Source: Ceratobasidium sp. AG-K (Eukaryota; Basidiomycota; Agaricomycetes; Cantharellales; Ceratobasidiaceae). From it: a stretch of 64,000 bases of DNA. Of the stretch, positions 30,941-43,356 are shown piece after piece; the stretch's first letter is position 1, and each line of letters opens with the position of its first letter. The position numbers and the translations under genes were made by a program. The stretch lies in contig JAWNGF010000009.1 of assembly GCA_037039685.1 (NCBI GenBank), positions 1,860,001 through 1,924,000 of the forward strand, read 5' to 3'. The notes beneath the pieces were generated by a model that did not search any database, was not told where the DNA came from, and saw only the letters and a list, made by a program, of their open reading frames with translations.

Positions 30941-30982
30941 ACACAACCCATTGTGGGGCGTTGGAATTACGAAATTTAATTA

Positions 30983-31359
30983 CTGGGTGCGGCCCCGTAT
31001 TAGTGGTCAGATGGCCAGTTGGTCAGATGAGCACTGGTCAGATCGTTGGGTGTAATTAATTTCCATGGAATTGCCCGGATTTGTCAACGAGGCAAACAAC
31101 TGATGCAAACTGTGTTTGAGTGACATTCCGCAACCTACCCATAGACAAGTATAAAAATCCAAAGCGAGATTAGGTCTCATCCTATGGATGCAACTGGATA
31201 TATCCTCAAACCCTGGATCTATCTCTGGCCTTGCACCGGAAAGCACCAAGTGACTGAAACTCACATCAGCCGGGTGTCCGGTCGGATGCAAGTATCTGCT
31301 ATCTGACCAGTGCTCTATCCGACCAACTGACCAACTGACCGCTGTGGGACCGCACCCAC
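30983..31359. mobile_element. 377-bp MITE with TTA target duplication
   Basis: Left end CTGGGTGCGGCCCC and right end, in reverse complement, GTGGGTGCGGTCCC; pairing continues through GGTCAG-rich sequence (about 60 bp per arm, imperfect). TTA flanks both ends (30980-30982 and 31360-31362), as for PIF/Harbinger-type elements. No coding capacity. Confidence 0.7.
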
Positions 31360-31559
31360 TTATTCCCCCTGGAGGTAATTTGAGTGCACGAAACGCCAAC
31401 TCTGTAACGTGAGTCTAGTATGTGGCACTTTGGAGGAGGAACAGGGCAATGAAAGCGACTAAAAAATATTGGCAAAGTGTACTAGGAATAAGGTATTGCT
31501 TCCCTGTGCAAAAAAAAACCTACAAAATACAAGCTCCTACCACTACAACCCTTTGCATG

Positions 31560-31645
31560 GTCTGGCTAGCTCAGTTGGTTAGAGCGCTGAGCTAATACCT
31601 ACTTACGTAAACTCAGAGGTCTTGGGTTCGACCCCCAAGCTGGAC
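31560..31645 (+). tRNA. tRNA-Ile (AAU) with a 13-nt intron
   Basis: Acceptor stem 31560-31566 pairs with 31639-31645 (GTCTGGC/GCTGGAC, two G-U pairs). D-stem GCTC/GAGC, anticodon stem CTGAG/CTCAG, T-stem TTGGG/CCCAA with loop TTCGACC. The anticodon AAT at 31594-31596 is followed by A37 and then an intron at 31598-31610. The mature length is 73 nt. Internal A box (TAGCTCAGTTGG) and B box (GGTTCGACCCC) are present. Confidence 0.95.
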
Positions 31646-31647
31646 AG

Positions 31648-31651
31648 TTTT
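31648..31651 (+). terminator. RNA polymerase III terminator
   Basis: TTTT two bases after the end of the tRNA gene. Confidence 0.8.
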
Positions 31652-32516
31652 GTTATTTAGAGCCATATTTATAGCGCTAGTCTCCGGCACAATCATCATA
31701 TACCAGGAATTAGCAACCGGATAACGCACTTGAACAGGTTTGATGGGACTCAGATTACGCATATACTATAAATACGGGCAATCACACGCCGGCCAAACCT
31801 GATTGGCTCCTAGCGCTCCACAACCAATCTGAAGACGTTACGGAATGCTCTGTAGCACCAGGAGCCAAAGGAGATTTTGCTAATGCAGAGAGACGGTGTA
31901 GACAAACCGTGCTGGACTCGCGTGGTTTGATACCACCAGGTTCTAATGCTGTTCCACAGGAATTAGGCTCGGAAGTGATCTTAAAAAGGAATCGATGTTC
32001 AGAAGCGCCGAGTGCATGTATCTACGTTTCGGAAAAAAGTAATACGTTCCAAATGACTATCCAATGTCGTGATAAATTCGCTGGTTTCACAATCGTCAGC
32101 GTTTTTGTGTTAAATTTCTACTGAGCTGCGGTCATAGCATGGTAGCTAGTATCCTTCACCCGGTCATGGTCATCAAAACGAGAGAGTCGCATGGCTTGTA
32201 GTGGGCCACGTGTGCTCACCTCCGCCACCAATCCTGACCCAGGCAACCGGTTATAACCACGCCCTCACCATTTACTCATTTGCGTCAGTAGCCCCTATTG
32301 TGTAGTACTGCGGCTATTCCCATGAGGCCTCCTCGTGGCGCTAGCGCGGCCTCCCATTTGCACCAATTTACACTAAATGCCCCGCAGTCAGTCCTGCCAT
32401 GCCATCATTTTAAAAACATTGCTCCAATCCTATCCCCCCATCACTAGATTTCCTTGGTGAGCTTTGTGTAGATCTAGATACCTAGGTCGCTCACAGTGTG
32501 CCAGATCGACTCCGAC
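31652..32516. other. Intergenic region upstream of a small gene
   Basis: No coding motif found. A 71-residue frame at 31909-32124 has no features. The last 100-200 bp presumably hold the promoter of the gene at 32517. Confidence 0.5.
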
Positions 32517-33293
32517 ATGCCTTTGGTCTCGGAGCAGCCATCCCAGACTCATCTCAGGAATGTCTTCCCTCAGGGCCTCGATAAAAGTTCTACATGTACT
32601 AGGCGCACCGGGAGTTATTGGTCGCGTTCGCCAAAGCAGCTTTACCTATGGCTACTCCATCGCTACGATCCTGACACGCCACCTGAGTCCATCATTGTAA
32701 AATCCGCTTGGTATGGAAAAATGAGCGAGGGGGAGCAACACGAGTTCATCGTAGCTCAGGTGGAAGATATCGACGTAGAGGGGCTCGTTAATTACCTGGT
32801 CCTTGATCGCACATCCAGTAAGACATACCGAGGATACTTGAGCAAATTTCTGCCGGCTTCCCTCCATAATATAGATGCTGACGATGCTTTCACGGTCTCA
32901 TACGATGGAGATATCAGGAAACTACTCGACGAGTGCGAGCTTACACCTCACAGGTTTCTTGAAGAGCTCACTTTCGATTCTGCCAATCCGTTGCACCTCT
33001 ATGAGCTGGCAACCCTTGCAGATGTTGTATCTAGTCGACAGCCGTACTATCATGCACTTGATTCGAGTTGCTATCTGTTTGCTGGAGTGATTTGGGAATG
33101 TTTGCGTCTTATGCATCCCTCTGCCGGATACAAGGACACCCTCAGGAGGAAAAGAGGAAAACGCGGGTGGTATCGCTACACACCGAGCGACTCTGTGATA
33201 AGAGATGCTTACGAAGATACTCGAGATAGATTGCCTGAGGTCCTAGACGATCTCTGGGAACGTAGGAACGTTAGTCGTTTTGACTCATGCTAG
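32517..33293 (+). CDS. Uncharacterised single-exon protein next to the NLR locus
   Basis: About 258 residues from the ATG at 32517 (MPLVSEQPSQTH). The sequence has the texture of a folded protein: ESIIVKSAWYGKMSEGEQHE, VNYLVLDRTSSKTYRGYL, a central acidic segment, PLHLYELATLADVVSSRQPY with SCYLFAGVIWECL, and a basic end (RRKRGKRGWYRYTPSDSV). No membrane segment or catalytic motif that I know. Only about 80 bp separate it from the NACHT reading frame on the same strand, so it might be a partner or a displaced exon of that gene; this is inference. Confidence 0.6.
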   Translation: MPLVSEQPSQTHLRNVFPQGLDKSSTCTRRTGSYWSRSPKQLYLWLLHRYDPDTPPESIIVKSAWYGKMSEGEQHEFIVAQVEDIDVEGLVNYLVLDRTSSKTYRGYLSKFLPASLHNIDADDAFTVSYDGDIRKLLDECELTPHRFLEELTFDSANPLHLYELATLADVVSSRQPYYHALDSSCYLFAGVIWECLRLMHPSAGYKDTLRRKRGKRGWYRYTPSDSVIRDAYEDTRDRLPEVLDDLWERRNVSRFDSC

Positions 33294-33376
33294 ACACTGA
33301 AGCTGATTTGAAGTAATCCAATGTATCTTGTTGGTGGGACTTAGACGACACCGCTCATCGGTATTATACCCGCACA

Positions 33377-36300
33377 GTGGGCTTACTACAAACAAGGGGA
33401 GACGCGAGTCGGGTGCATGAATGGCACAAGGGTCCAGTTACTCCATGGAATCAAATCGTGGACGAGAAACAAGCACTCAAAAGCAATTTACTGGATAAAC
33501 GGCGTGGCGGGAACCGGAAAAACCAGTATCGTGTACAGCCTATGCAATCAGCTCGAGCACGAGGAACGTCTTGGCGCCAGCTTCTTCTGCTCTCGTAGCT
33601 CGCCGGACTGTCGGGATGTGAATCGAATCCTGCCAACAATCGCTTTCCAGCTCGCACACTACTCTGACGACTATCGATCGGAGCTGAGTGGGGTACTGGG
33701 TGCAGAGCCCACCTTGGCGAGTCAGAATATCGAAGTGCAATTCAAGAAACTAGTGCTCGGACGTTGACCAAAGTGTGGGACATAATGACAAGAAATCCGG
33801 TTGTTGTAATCGATGCGCTAGACGAGTGTACTGACGACGATGGGAAGGAAAGAATCCTCAACCTTTTGTTTCAGTATGCGAAGAATCTTCCGCTCAAGTT
33901 CGTGGTCACTAGTCGACCAGAGCCAACCATCCTCGACAGGATAGTCACTGATGGCTCGGGGGTCTGCGAAATTCTGCACCTCCACGAGGTCAACCAGTCG
34001 CTAGTTCAGGCAGACATCCAGGCATACCTGGCCGAGTCGTTGGCGTCCATCCGACCTTCCCAGCAGCAAATTGAGATTCTATCAGCACGCACAGGTGGTC
34101 TTTTTGCTTTCGCTGTCTCAATTGTCCTATATGTTCTTTCGGAGCAAGCTCTTGAGGGACGCCGGGGGCGCCTACAAACTGTGCTAATAGCCTCATCCAA
34201 TACTGGCGAAGAAGAGAACGAGGGCATGGATCAGCTCTATCGAGTAATTTTATCCCAGGGAATCGAAATCAGTCAGGATCAGGATGATATAGACCTGCGG
34301 CGGCTGATACTTTGGACGATCGTATCTGTTCGCGAACCGATCACCATATCCACATTGGCTGAAATACTCAGCGTTACCGAGGGCCGCATAACATTCGAAC
34401 TAGATCCACTCCACTCCGTCCTCCATGTTTCGCGACATACTAGGGTGGTTTCGATGTCGCATCCTTGGTTCTTGGGTTTCATCCTTAGTGCCAGACGGGC
34501 CGGTCGATTTTATTGTAACGAGTCTCATCGTGCCAAACACTTACTTTCCTGGTGTTTCGACGCGATGGCGCAACAGCTACGGTTCAACATTTGCAACCTC
34601 GAAACATCGTATCTTTCAGACCAGGAGGTACCGAAATTCAGACAGAGAGTGGGCCAAGCAATCCCCGACCTTTCTGGGCTCCTTTATGCATGCAAATACT
34701 GGGCTGAACATCTTTCCAGTACGCTATCCCAGAGGCACCTACCGTTACTGGAAAGATTTCTTCAGTACCACTTGCTCTTCTGGATGGAAGTAATGAACTT
34801 GAGAGGATTGATTAATGTTGCAGAGCAGATGCTCATCCAAGTGTCGGATTGGCTGATGGTGAGGAATGCCCCTCTCCAGCTCAGAAACCCACCCGCTAAC
34901 ATTAATACAAGACTATTCACGGATCGAATGAGCTAAATCAGCTTCTATGCGATGCTCAGAGCTTCGTCACTGCCTTTGCAGTCAGTCCTGCAAGCTTCAG
35001 CACGCCTCATATTTATATCTCGATGTTGCCTTTCGTACCAAAGCAGAGTAATGTCTGGACATCTTACTGGCCACAGACTCGTGGTCTCCTGGAGCTGGAC
35101 GGTACGGCGATGGCAGCTAGATCTAGTGCCCCATTAATGGGGTGGAATACTGGATCGTCTGTACACGAAGTTGCCTCGTCGACTGACGGAAAACGGGTGG
35201 CGGCTGGCTTAAGTGACGGAACTGTCACCGTATGGGATGCTTCGACTTGTGCTCGAGTTTCAGGGCCACTAGGATATGAGTGTACTTCAATATGGTCGAT
35301 CGCGCTCTCACCTAGTTGTAATCGAATCGCATCGGTAGGAAACGACGGTGGCATCTCTATTTGGGACGCTCACGGCGGTAAGCTACTAGCTGGTCCCTGC
35401 AAAGGACACGCTGCACCGATCCTTTCAGTTTCCTTTTCTCCAGACGGGGCCCTCCTAGTTTCCGGATCCGAGGACTGCACGATCAGGATCTGGGATTCAT
35501 ACACGGGCGTGCAGGAGGGTGAACCCATCAAGGGACATGAGGCCTACGTAACGTCGGTAGTCTTCTCCCCGGACGGGAACTATCTAGCATCTGGCTCGTA
35601 TGATTCTACGATTCGAGTCTGGGACTTACAAGGCATAACGGTTGCAGGGCCATTTCAAGGGCATACGGATCGCGTGTACTCGGCTAAATTCTCTCCAGAT
35701 GGATTACGCCTGGCATCTGCATCTCGTGACTGCACTATCCGTATCTGGGGTATGCATGATGGCGCTATACTCCTTGACCCCCTTAGAGGTCATACAAGCG
35801 ACGTTTCATCGGTTGCATTCTCTCCTGAAGGTTCAAGACTCGTTTCTGGCTCATGGGATCATACTATATGCGTATGGGATTCCTCGGAGGGGACCTTATT
35901 AGCTGGACCGATTGGGGGTTGCTGTGGCATAATCAACTCAGTGTGCTTTACTGCAGACGCAAAACGTATCGTATCCGGCTCTGATGATGGTACAGTATTA
36001 GTATGGGATGCAAGTTACGAAACAACGGCACAGGTCAAACCATTGGCATTCGCTGGTATCATTCGCTCAGTCACGTTCTCGCCAGATTGTCGGCGCGCTG
36101 CGGTGGGCTCTAGCGATTGCAATATATATATCAAAGATACGCACACAGGCGCACTGATTATTGAGCCGCTCCGGGGCCATGCAGGAGAGATTTTATCCGC
36201 TGCCTTCTCCCACGACGGGACGCGGATTGTCTCTGCTTCTAGCGACCGTACCTTACGTGTCTGGGATGCAAGCACAGGCGCTTTGATAGGTAGACCACTC

Positions 36301-37380
36301 CTGGGCCACAGAGGTTGGGTTCGCTCAGTTCTTTTTTCGCCTGACGGCAACTACGTAGCCTCTTGCTCTGATGACTGCACAATTCGATTGTGGAACGCAG
36401 AAAATGATCCACCAGGAAGCAAGCCGTTCAAAGCTCACACAGGCACAGTGACGTCCATCTCCTTTTCGCCAGGCGGTTCCCGCATCGTCTCCGGCTCTAC
36501 AGATTGCACCATACGTATGTGGGACGTCTATGATAGCACCGCACCTTCCTGGTCCACAAATCATCACAGTCGCGCGGTCAACAGTGTGGCATTTTCCTCC
36601 GATGGAATACAAGTCGTTTCAGGCTCAAATGATATGACCATTCTTGTCTCAGATTCGCACAACGGCAGCATTTTGCGTGGCCCTTTCGCCGGGCATACTC
36701 ACTGGATCCGGTCGGTCACGTTCTCCCCCGATAACAGCCACGTTGTCTCCTCGTCTTTGGATGGAACGGTCCGTGTGTGGAACAATAACACTGGGAACAT
36801 GATATTTGGCCCGCTGAAAGGGCACACTGGGCGCATCAATCACGCCACCTTCTCCCCTGACGGTGCACACATTATCTCTGGTTCCGAAGATGGTGTAATT
36901 CGATCCTGGAATCTCGGGGCGACGGCAGACCCTCAGACCAAACCTTTTGATCAGTGCAAAATCAATCAAGACGGCTGGATCGCCGACTCGGATTGGAATC
37001 TACTCCTGTGGGTACCACATGATATGCAATCTGTCCTTCCGATTCCTCCCGGGTCGCATGTAATTTGTCCAACAGGCGGCATCCGTGCCAACTACCAATC
37101 CATGCGATTAGGAGAAAAGTGGCGAGAAATATATCCTCAGAATCAGATGAATCGCCCTCGCTATCGTGGGCATTCCAGAGAAGAAGCTCGCAGGAGTATT
37201 ACTGCTATCTTCCCTCAGGCGCACAACTTCGTAGGAATATCCGCAGTTATTGGCTCGTTTCGAGCGCTTCATTCGCGATCTCCGATATTTTTACCCCATC
37301 ACCAGCTTCTTCGAGAATTCTCGAGGACTCGAGATCCCGTCCAGACTGGCCCAGTATCGGCCGAGCTCACAGTTACTTGA
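33377..37380 (+). pseudogene. NACHT-WD40 receptor-like (HET-E type) gene, frameshifted
   Basis: Encodes a STAND NTPase of the fungal heterokaryon-incompatibility/innate-immunity type. The P-loop GVAGTGKTS is near 33510, Walker B VVVIDALDEC near 33800, and the sensor FVVTSRPEPT near 33900. From 35160 to 36930 there are 14 WD40 repeats, most with SFSPDG, SGS and IRIWD elements, enough for two seven-bladed propellers. Two frame changes are needed: near 33757 (one C short, ...LVLG then LTKVWD) and near 34905-34930 before SNELNQLLCDAQSF. The amino-terminal effector part expected before GTRVQLLHGIKSW is missing nearby. After WVPHDMQSVLPIP the last 100 residues look non-homologous. Either a real pseudogene or an indel-affected assembly. 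Confidence 0.8.
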
Positions 37381-38927
37381 ATAATTGCCCTATCATGTAA
37401 GTAGAATATCTCATACTGTGGGCCACTGGTGGCTGATTGGCGTATTGTCGTAGTTAGTTCTCTTGGTATGCTTTCGGATCTTTTCGAGGGGTTCCGGTCG
37501 AATTACCATAAGCACGCCTTGGATCCATTTACCATACATTATTCACTTGGTCTTGTATATGCGCACTCCATGCATTTGTAGTACTGATTGAAGCTCAGGT
37601 GGTCATTATTATCCATGACTTGAAATACGCACTTCAGACGTTGAAAACGATGAGTTTGCAATCACTTCCTTTCAGGAGGACTAAAAATAGAGGTGCTATG
37701 TAAAGGACGCCAACCGCGCTCAGAACACCGGCCCAGGGGTTCATCGCAAAGGTACACGCGGGATCTCATCGAATATCTCTTTACGGTATACGCTTCTCCA
37801 AGCCAAATGCATACGTGAGCTGATCACGATATGAGTGTGACCAGTAGAACAACAGTTTAGCTGCAAGGGTACTGCATTTACACTCGAGAGCAACTGGACG
37901 GCACTTTTATCACGGGAACTCAATCACAGCCAACTTTATGGTCATACATGGCATATGAGCTAAGGCCGTGCACATTTACCTTGTATCAACAACCAGATAC
38001 CCCTTTGCTTCCTCGGGGCACCGAACCGTACTTTGATCTGGAGCAATAACCGGGATCCGTTTGTCCTACGAAATTATAAATAAATTTGTGAAAGATTATC
38101 TGAAGGACAGTGAGAACAAAGTTGGAGTGGGCATACTTGCCGACAAATTCAATTTCATGTTTACCCCCACGCCCTATGACAACGGCACTCTGCTGGTATG
38201 GCTACCTCATAGTTCACTTGCCCGGCCACTTACCCTTCCCCCCGATACCTTCGGGGCGCTTTTGCATCCTCCGTACGACGACACCAAGGATGGGCTGGCG
38301 ATCGATCCATATTGCATTGTTTCAGGCCAATGCGGTCGTCGCGATCAAGGCACTACAACAAATGCTTGGATTATAAATAAGTGAGTGCGAGATATTGGCA
38401 CAGACCACCCCGCTGACCCCATTGATGGGATTCAAGGCGGATAATGAGGTTGGTGCTGCTACGGCTTTCTCGGTGTCGTAGCGTATGTTAGCCATGACAC
38501 CCAGATGAGAGAGTTGTAACAGCGTTGTAACTCGAGCTGACCCTATTGGGGGCTGGCTTGTGGCTTAAGTGCGGACACATATCAGGGCCTCAGGGACCTC
38601 TTGACATGTGGCTGTTATTCGCCATCCGCTCGCGAATTTGCCACCCGGTGTGCACTCGAAAGCAATGCTCCAACAGCTCGCGATTGAGTGCCCGAGACTG
38701 AATTTTAATGTCTCTGTACATAATTTTGCACGCCAAAATGAATGACTCTTCCTTGAGAATAAATATTGTTTCTTCTCGGCTCCGCCTTCATCGACAGCCC
38801 AACATCAGCGTTACACATCTTGGCTTGACATGTCCTTTAATCGCACTCATTACAGCCCGGCATTCAGGGGCTTGGGGTATCGAAAAAGACACTCAGACTA
38901 CCCGTGGTCGGAAAGGCGAATATTTGT
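37381..38927. other. Gene-poor region with one unassigned frame
   Basis: A 107-residue frame at 38061-38384 (LKDSENKVGVGILADKFN, FMFTPTPYDNGTLLVWLP) is protein-like but has no motif I recognise and could be an exon of an unpredicted gene. The rest shows nothing. Confidence 0.4.
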
Positions 38928-39457
38928 TCACGACAGGGAGCTAGAATATATTCGATTGCTGAGCCAAGGTTCAAGACGGCGGTAGGAATCCATCCATACC
39001 TTGTTCTTGGGAAAGATTGGGTTGCTCCCTTCCTTGCACTTGGCGTTGAATTCGGCTGAGTGGCTGCTATCTCGATGTCTATAGTCCAAAAGTTAGTTGT
39101 ATGGCATATCTATACACCCCGGAACTTACTCCTCGAATGCAACACGGTTCTTGTACCTATATGCGCCGATCAGCGTGGGACACATCACCATTGCAAAACA
39201 CCTCACTCTTCATAAATCCCGTACTCGGTAAAGTCCTTGTTGACCGACACCGCAAACTGGTTCATTCCAGGCTCGGTGTGCACATGTCGTAGAAACTCTT
39301 GAAATATTGGAATAAATCGTTGTCTTGCGTCTCCGCTTTGCTCGATGAACAACTGGTTATAAGATAGTTGAGTACGAGTGCCAAGAGGAGCGGGATCGTT
39401 TACCGTGGCAATAACGATGACTCGTTCGTCTTGAACAAACTGAGCTAGATCAGCCAT
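38928..39457 (-). CDS. ABM-domain (antibiotic biosynthesis monooxygenase-like) protein
   Basis: Exons 39457-39207, 39156-39130 and 39078-38928, with introns of 50 and 51 nt. The protein has about 142 residues. MADLAQFVQDERVIVIATVN begins a first beta strand; FIPIFQEFLRHVHTEPGMNQ is the helix and EPG turn; DFTEYGIYEEYKNRVAFEEH is the hallmark strand-helix of the ABM ferredoxin-like fold, followed by HSAEF. Such proteins are small dimeric oxygenases or cyclases, or regulatory homologues. Substrate cannot be read from sequence. The carboxy end after KVWMDSYRR is uncertain and might include an unspliced intron beginning at GTATGG. Confidence 0.7.
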
Positions 39458-39479
39458 GATGCAGCGCAAATGCTATGGA

Positions 39480-40760
39480 CGCCGGGAGGGACCTGGCGAA
39501 CTGCGTGGGATGCTTTATCGACCATTGCGCGATGACAGGCCTTGTCGGAGAAAGTGGGCGGGCCGCCCGGGTGTGCGTCGAGAAACGAAGTCACCATTCC
39601 CATCAAGGAATGCGCTTGGTGTAGTTTGGATAGAGGAAATGCCCATGTTGGGAAATTGTGCCAGGGAAGAAGATGTGCACTCGCTCCGGTCCGGAGAAAT
39701 TGATGAGTCTCCGAGTTGATTTAGGTTTGCACTGAGGAAAAGGATTTTATTCAAAAGTAGATAAGACATACGCTTCCCGAAAAGGGCATCAGTTTGATGA
39801 CGTCGAAAATCAACCTTGCAACCCTCTAGGTATTCATAGCCCATCTGCATTGGCAAGCTCGATGATCCTTCCTATTCCTATTAATAACAGTGTTACGCCC
39901 TGCAAACCAACCGGAAGTCTTGTAACAAAACATAAGCTTTCATTCAATACGAGTGACTCGTAAGTTAAAACATACCTGGTGTCTGGTGTCCTTCGTCCAA
40001 TGCTTTTGACGCCCCCCCCCCCAATCAGATTCCGACTTTAGTTTGTACCAGGTCGAGCACATTAGTGTGCTCAATACGGTAGGCCCGATCAAGAGAGGGT
40101 CGTCTGGAAAGAAAAGTGAATCCTTTCCTCGCCAAAACGGGTCATGTACTGCTACAACAGCAACTGAGAAAATCGCTTCCAGAGCAGCCAACCCATCATC
40201 TGGGGGTCGAGAATAATAATACCTGTTCGAGTTCTGCGGCAAAGGACCACCACGCCCAATCACGTCAAGTTGGAAAACAGCAGCGTCTGGAAAGTATACT
40301 TTGCATATTTCGAAATCAGTGATGCCTACTTTCCAAATGAATCAGACGTTACGGCACGGGTAATTCTGAGGTGTGTATTTTACTGAATGGGAAAAAAGAG
40401 TCATTCAACGTGCTGATTGTCAGTTTGGTAGACAACAACATGAACGTGAAGGGGTGCGCTCACAAGGCGTGTTCCCGGAGCCTCGCGAATCAGCACGCTC
40501 GAGCAGTGAACGAGAAACAAAATGCACCTACGAGTGACGACAGGATGGATAGATACAGAGATATCCGAAAGCTCTGGAACTGGAAATTGGGAAAGCGAAC
40601 GAAAGGCTATGGCCATGTCGTGACCGTAGCTTTTACCTATACTAATCATCTGGAGAGTATTCAGGATCAACAAGTCGCACGGGTTGAACTGGTTCGATTC
40701 ACCCACCATTGTGAGTCTCCGCATCTCCCTGAAAAATTATCTTATTTCGCTAACCGTTTC
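39480..40760 (-). other. Possible unassigned minus-strand gene
   Basis: Several minus-strand segments look protein-like: FNPCDLLILNTLQMISIGKS (about 40690), FEICKVYFPDAAVFQLDVIG with GRGGPLPQ (about 40310-40240), DPLLIGPTVLSTLMCSTWYK (about 40090) and GYEYLEGCKVDFRRHQTDAL (about 39840). They may be exons of one gene upstream of the ABM gene. I could not build a complete splice model and recognise no family. Confidence 0.3.
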
Positions 40761-42525
40761 TAGCGACTTTGTAGGGAGGGCTAAATATTTTTAGGTGATG
40801 TTCCTCACAAGAGCAATTCGTCAATTCGTCATGCGAGTAAGCGATGAGAAGTTGCACGAGGAACCGTATCGCTCCATCATACACGCGTCTCGACACGCGG
40901 TTGCCACCTTTGCGCTCCAGAGGCGGTTGCCCGGGCGAGCTGCACGTGTCGTAGGAGCAGCGTAGTCGGAGTTGGGGGAATTTTGTCCCTCGTAGTCTTA
41001 GACTTGATGGACTGGAAATAGGAGTGAGGCCGTTGGGTCTGTGACTCGAGTCAAATCTACCGCCCCGAAGCCAGCTTGGGTTGGCTCGTCGTGGTCAACT
41101 CGGGTTAGGCACTTGTGATAGTCAGGGCCCTGTATTGTATAATCTGTGGCTGTGACCTATCACTCCTGACCACGCGCGACCAACACGCTGCACTTACAAT
41201 AGCACTACTCGAAATTTTCATATTAAACTGAAATCGCACACGTGTTCAGATATCTATACTACCAATATACATAGGATCTATCATTCCTCTAGGCTCCTTG
41301 ACTACAGACGTGTAGAGTCGATGGACCTCGACATTCGACGAGTACAATCAGGCTTCCCAGTTTCCACTTCGATGGTCTTATGTTTGTGAAATCTGGCAGC
41401 GTGAGCATCCGTTTGCAATTCTGCAGCCGAAACCTTGTACTGAACGACGGTTGGGACCCCGGGTTCCAGGAAATAGATTGGCGCATTCGGTAAGCAGACA
41501 GTAACAAATACGCACCCGAAATCTAGACGTTCGTTCGATCGGATTGTCCTAATACTCCCCTGTAGTGCCATTGGGTACCATGTTTCTGCTTTGTTTATAG
41601 CTTTGGGACAGGGTCTCCCGCTCGTTCACGACGGGCGTCCCTCAGCCAACTCATCTTTGCAGTTATACGTATCGAGGATTTCTCCCAGCCTGAGCACTAC
41701 CGACAACGGCTGGACTGATATACTTAACATCGGTGCCAAGGAAACGAGGCTGGACCGACCAATGGAATACATGAATCGGATCTCCGAGGTAAATTACGTG
41801 GACCGAAGTCTCAAGGAGTGGCCACAACGACAAGGTGAACGGATGGATGTGCATAGCGATCAATTCGGGATACGATTTAAATTAATTTACCAAAATTAGC
41901 AGGAGAGAATAGGGTTTCGTATACGTTGATCGTTCCAATACATTTATTTGACTGGTGCATCACATTTTGCGGTTCGTCAAGGGCGAACTTGCGCAAACTT
42001 TTGGACCCTTACTTGTACTACAATAAGTCCTTCTGGGGTGCTCGGGCATGGGTCCTAGACCGATGCCGTGCCCTCTCAATCCGAATGTGCTAGGATTTTG
42101 CGCCTACCTGTGCGTGCATATAATCCTATGTCCTGGTTACTGAAGCAGAATCTTTCTTTTTTAATGAGCGACTGGGCTGTGCGCCAACCATCTTCCCCAG
42201 CCAATGGAAATCTGGGCGTTTTCTTGGCCGTCAATCCAACGATTCTGCAATCTCCAACCAATTATGGCAAATCATAAGGCGGTCGCGACATACTTTTTAT
42301 AGGAAACGCTTACATTAGCATTTCCGCGGACTCAGCGGGCAATTCTCGACACCGAGATGCTACGGCAAAGTAATTTGCCAATCGTAGCTGCTCCACTCTG
42401 GGACCGAGCCAACGAACTAATCACAGCCTCGTGTGGCCCATCAACCTTATATATCTTCCTCGCAACTCAGTGACACAACTACTCCTTTCGCCATCCTAGC
42501 TCGAGTGGCAACACTTGCACTCCAG
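40761..42525. other. Intergenic region
   Basis: No named gene. A minus-strand frame at 41302-41571 (APIYFLEPGVPTVVQYKVSA) is protein-like and a plus-strand one at 41591-41899 is not; neither has a known motif. Nothing else of note. Confidence 0.4.
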
Positions 42526-43249
42526 ATGGCATCCAAACCAAGCTCGCGGTTGGTAGAACGACTTCGCGACTGCCTACCACACTCGCGACGGCGCCCGAGC
42601 TCAGACCCCGCCACTGTACCCGCTTCCGCTCAAGAAGGTCGCTTGGACACCCCGAAATCTGGACCTAGCCGAGCCAGACTCACGCCGCCTATTCCTTTTG
42701 TGGACTTGCCATGGGGTGGCACTCGAAAGGCCAAAACAAAAGATGTCCCTGCGCTCGGGACGTTGAAGGTGGCGCTCTCAGGATTACAAACGACTCTAGA
42801 TTTTTCCCTCCACTCCAGGTTGCAGTCGGCGGATTGCTGGATTGTTGGGGCCCACCTACAGGTAAATATTTGACACTATAAATTTTATAGAAGATAAAGT
42901 AAACATAAGGAGAACTAGATTGCGGATCGGAATCGCCGAGCGTACGAAGAGCTTGGATCGGATCTCGCTAACATAGCCGGCCATCTACAAGCGCACATAT
43001 CCGAATCAAAGCCTACCTATTATGCCATACTCAGTCGCAAATGTAGCAAGGTAACTTATGTGCGTCTTCTGAATCGGCACGCGACTGAACCACTGAGAGT
43101 TAGATGTATTGAAGAACAAGTCCAACATATTCAAGAACAGCAAGCTCGATCAAAAGCGAGGCAGCTTGCCGATGCTAGCGGAGATGAGGAGGACGTAATC
43201 AAGTGTTACCGGAGATTAGGAGCCTTATTTCAACAGTTACAGGTAAAGA
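42526..43249 (+). pseudogene. Truncated amino terminus of an NLR (NACHT) protein
   Basis: Begins MASKPSSRLVERLRDCLPHS at 42526; exon 1 ends at GTAAAT (42861). Exon 2 (about 42921-43050) reads IADRNRRAYEELGSDLANIA, and exon 3 (from about 43098) reads CIEEQVQHIQEQQARSKARQ then DEEDVIKCYRRLGALFQQLQ before another GT donor. This domain order is that of the amino-terminal helical region that precedes NACHT in agaricomycete NACHT-WD40 proteins. No NACHT or repeat domain follows: LTR-like DNA begins within about 110 bp. The boundary of intron 2 is uncertain. Confidence 0.65.
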
Positions 43250-43356
43250 GTGGGTCAAACTCTGGGGTCGAGGCTATAAGCGTCCTGTTACAGGCCAGGC
43301 CGGTGTCGCTGTGTTTCCCTGCTGCGCTTCGCGCCGGGGATTCACGGGCGCCGGTT

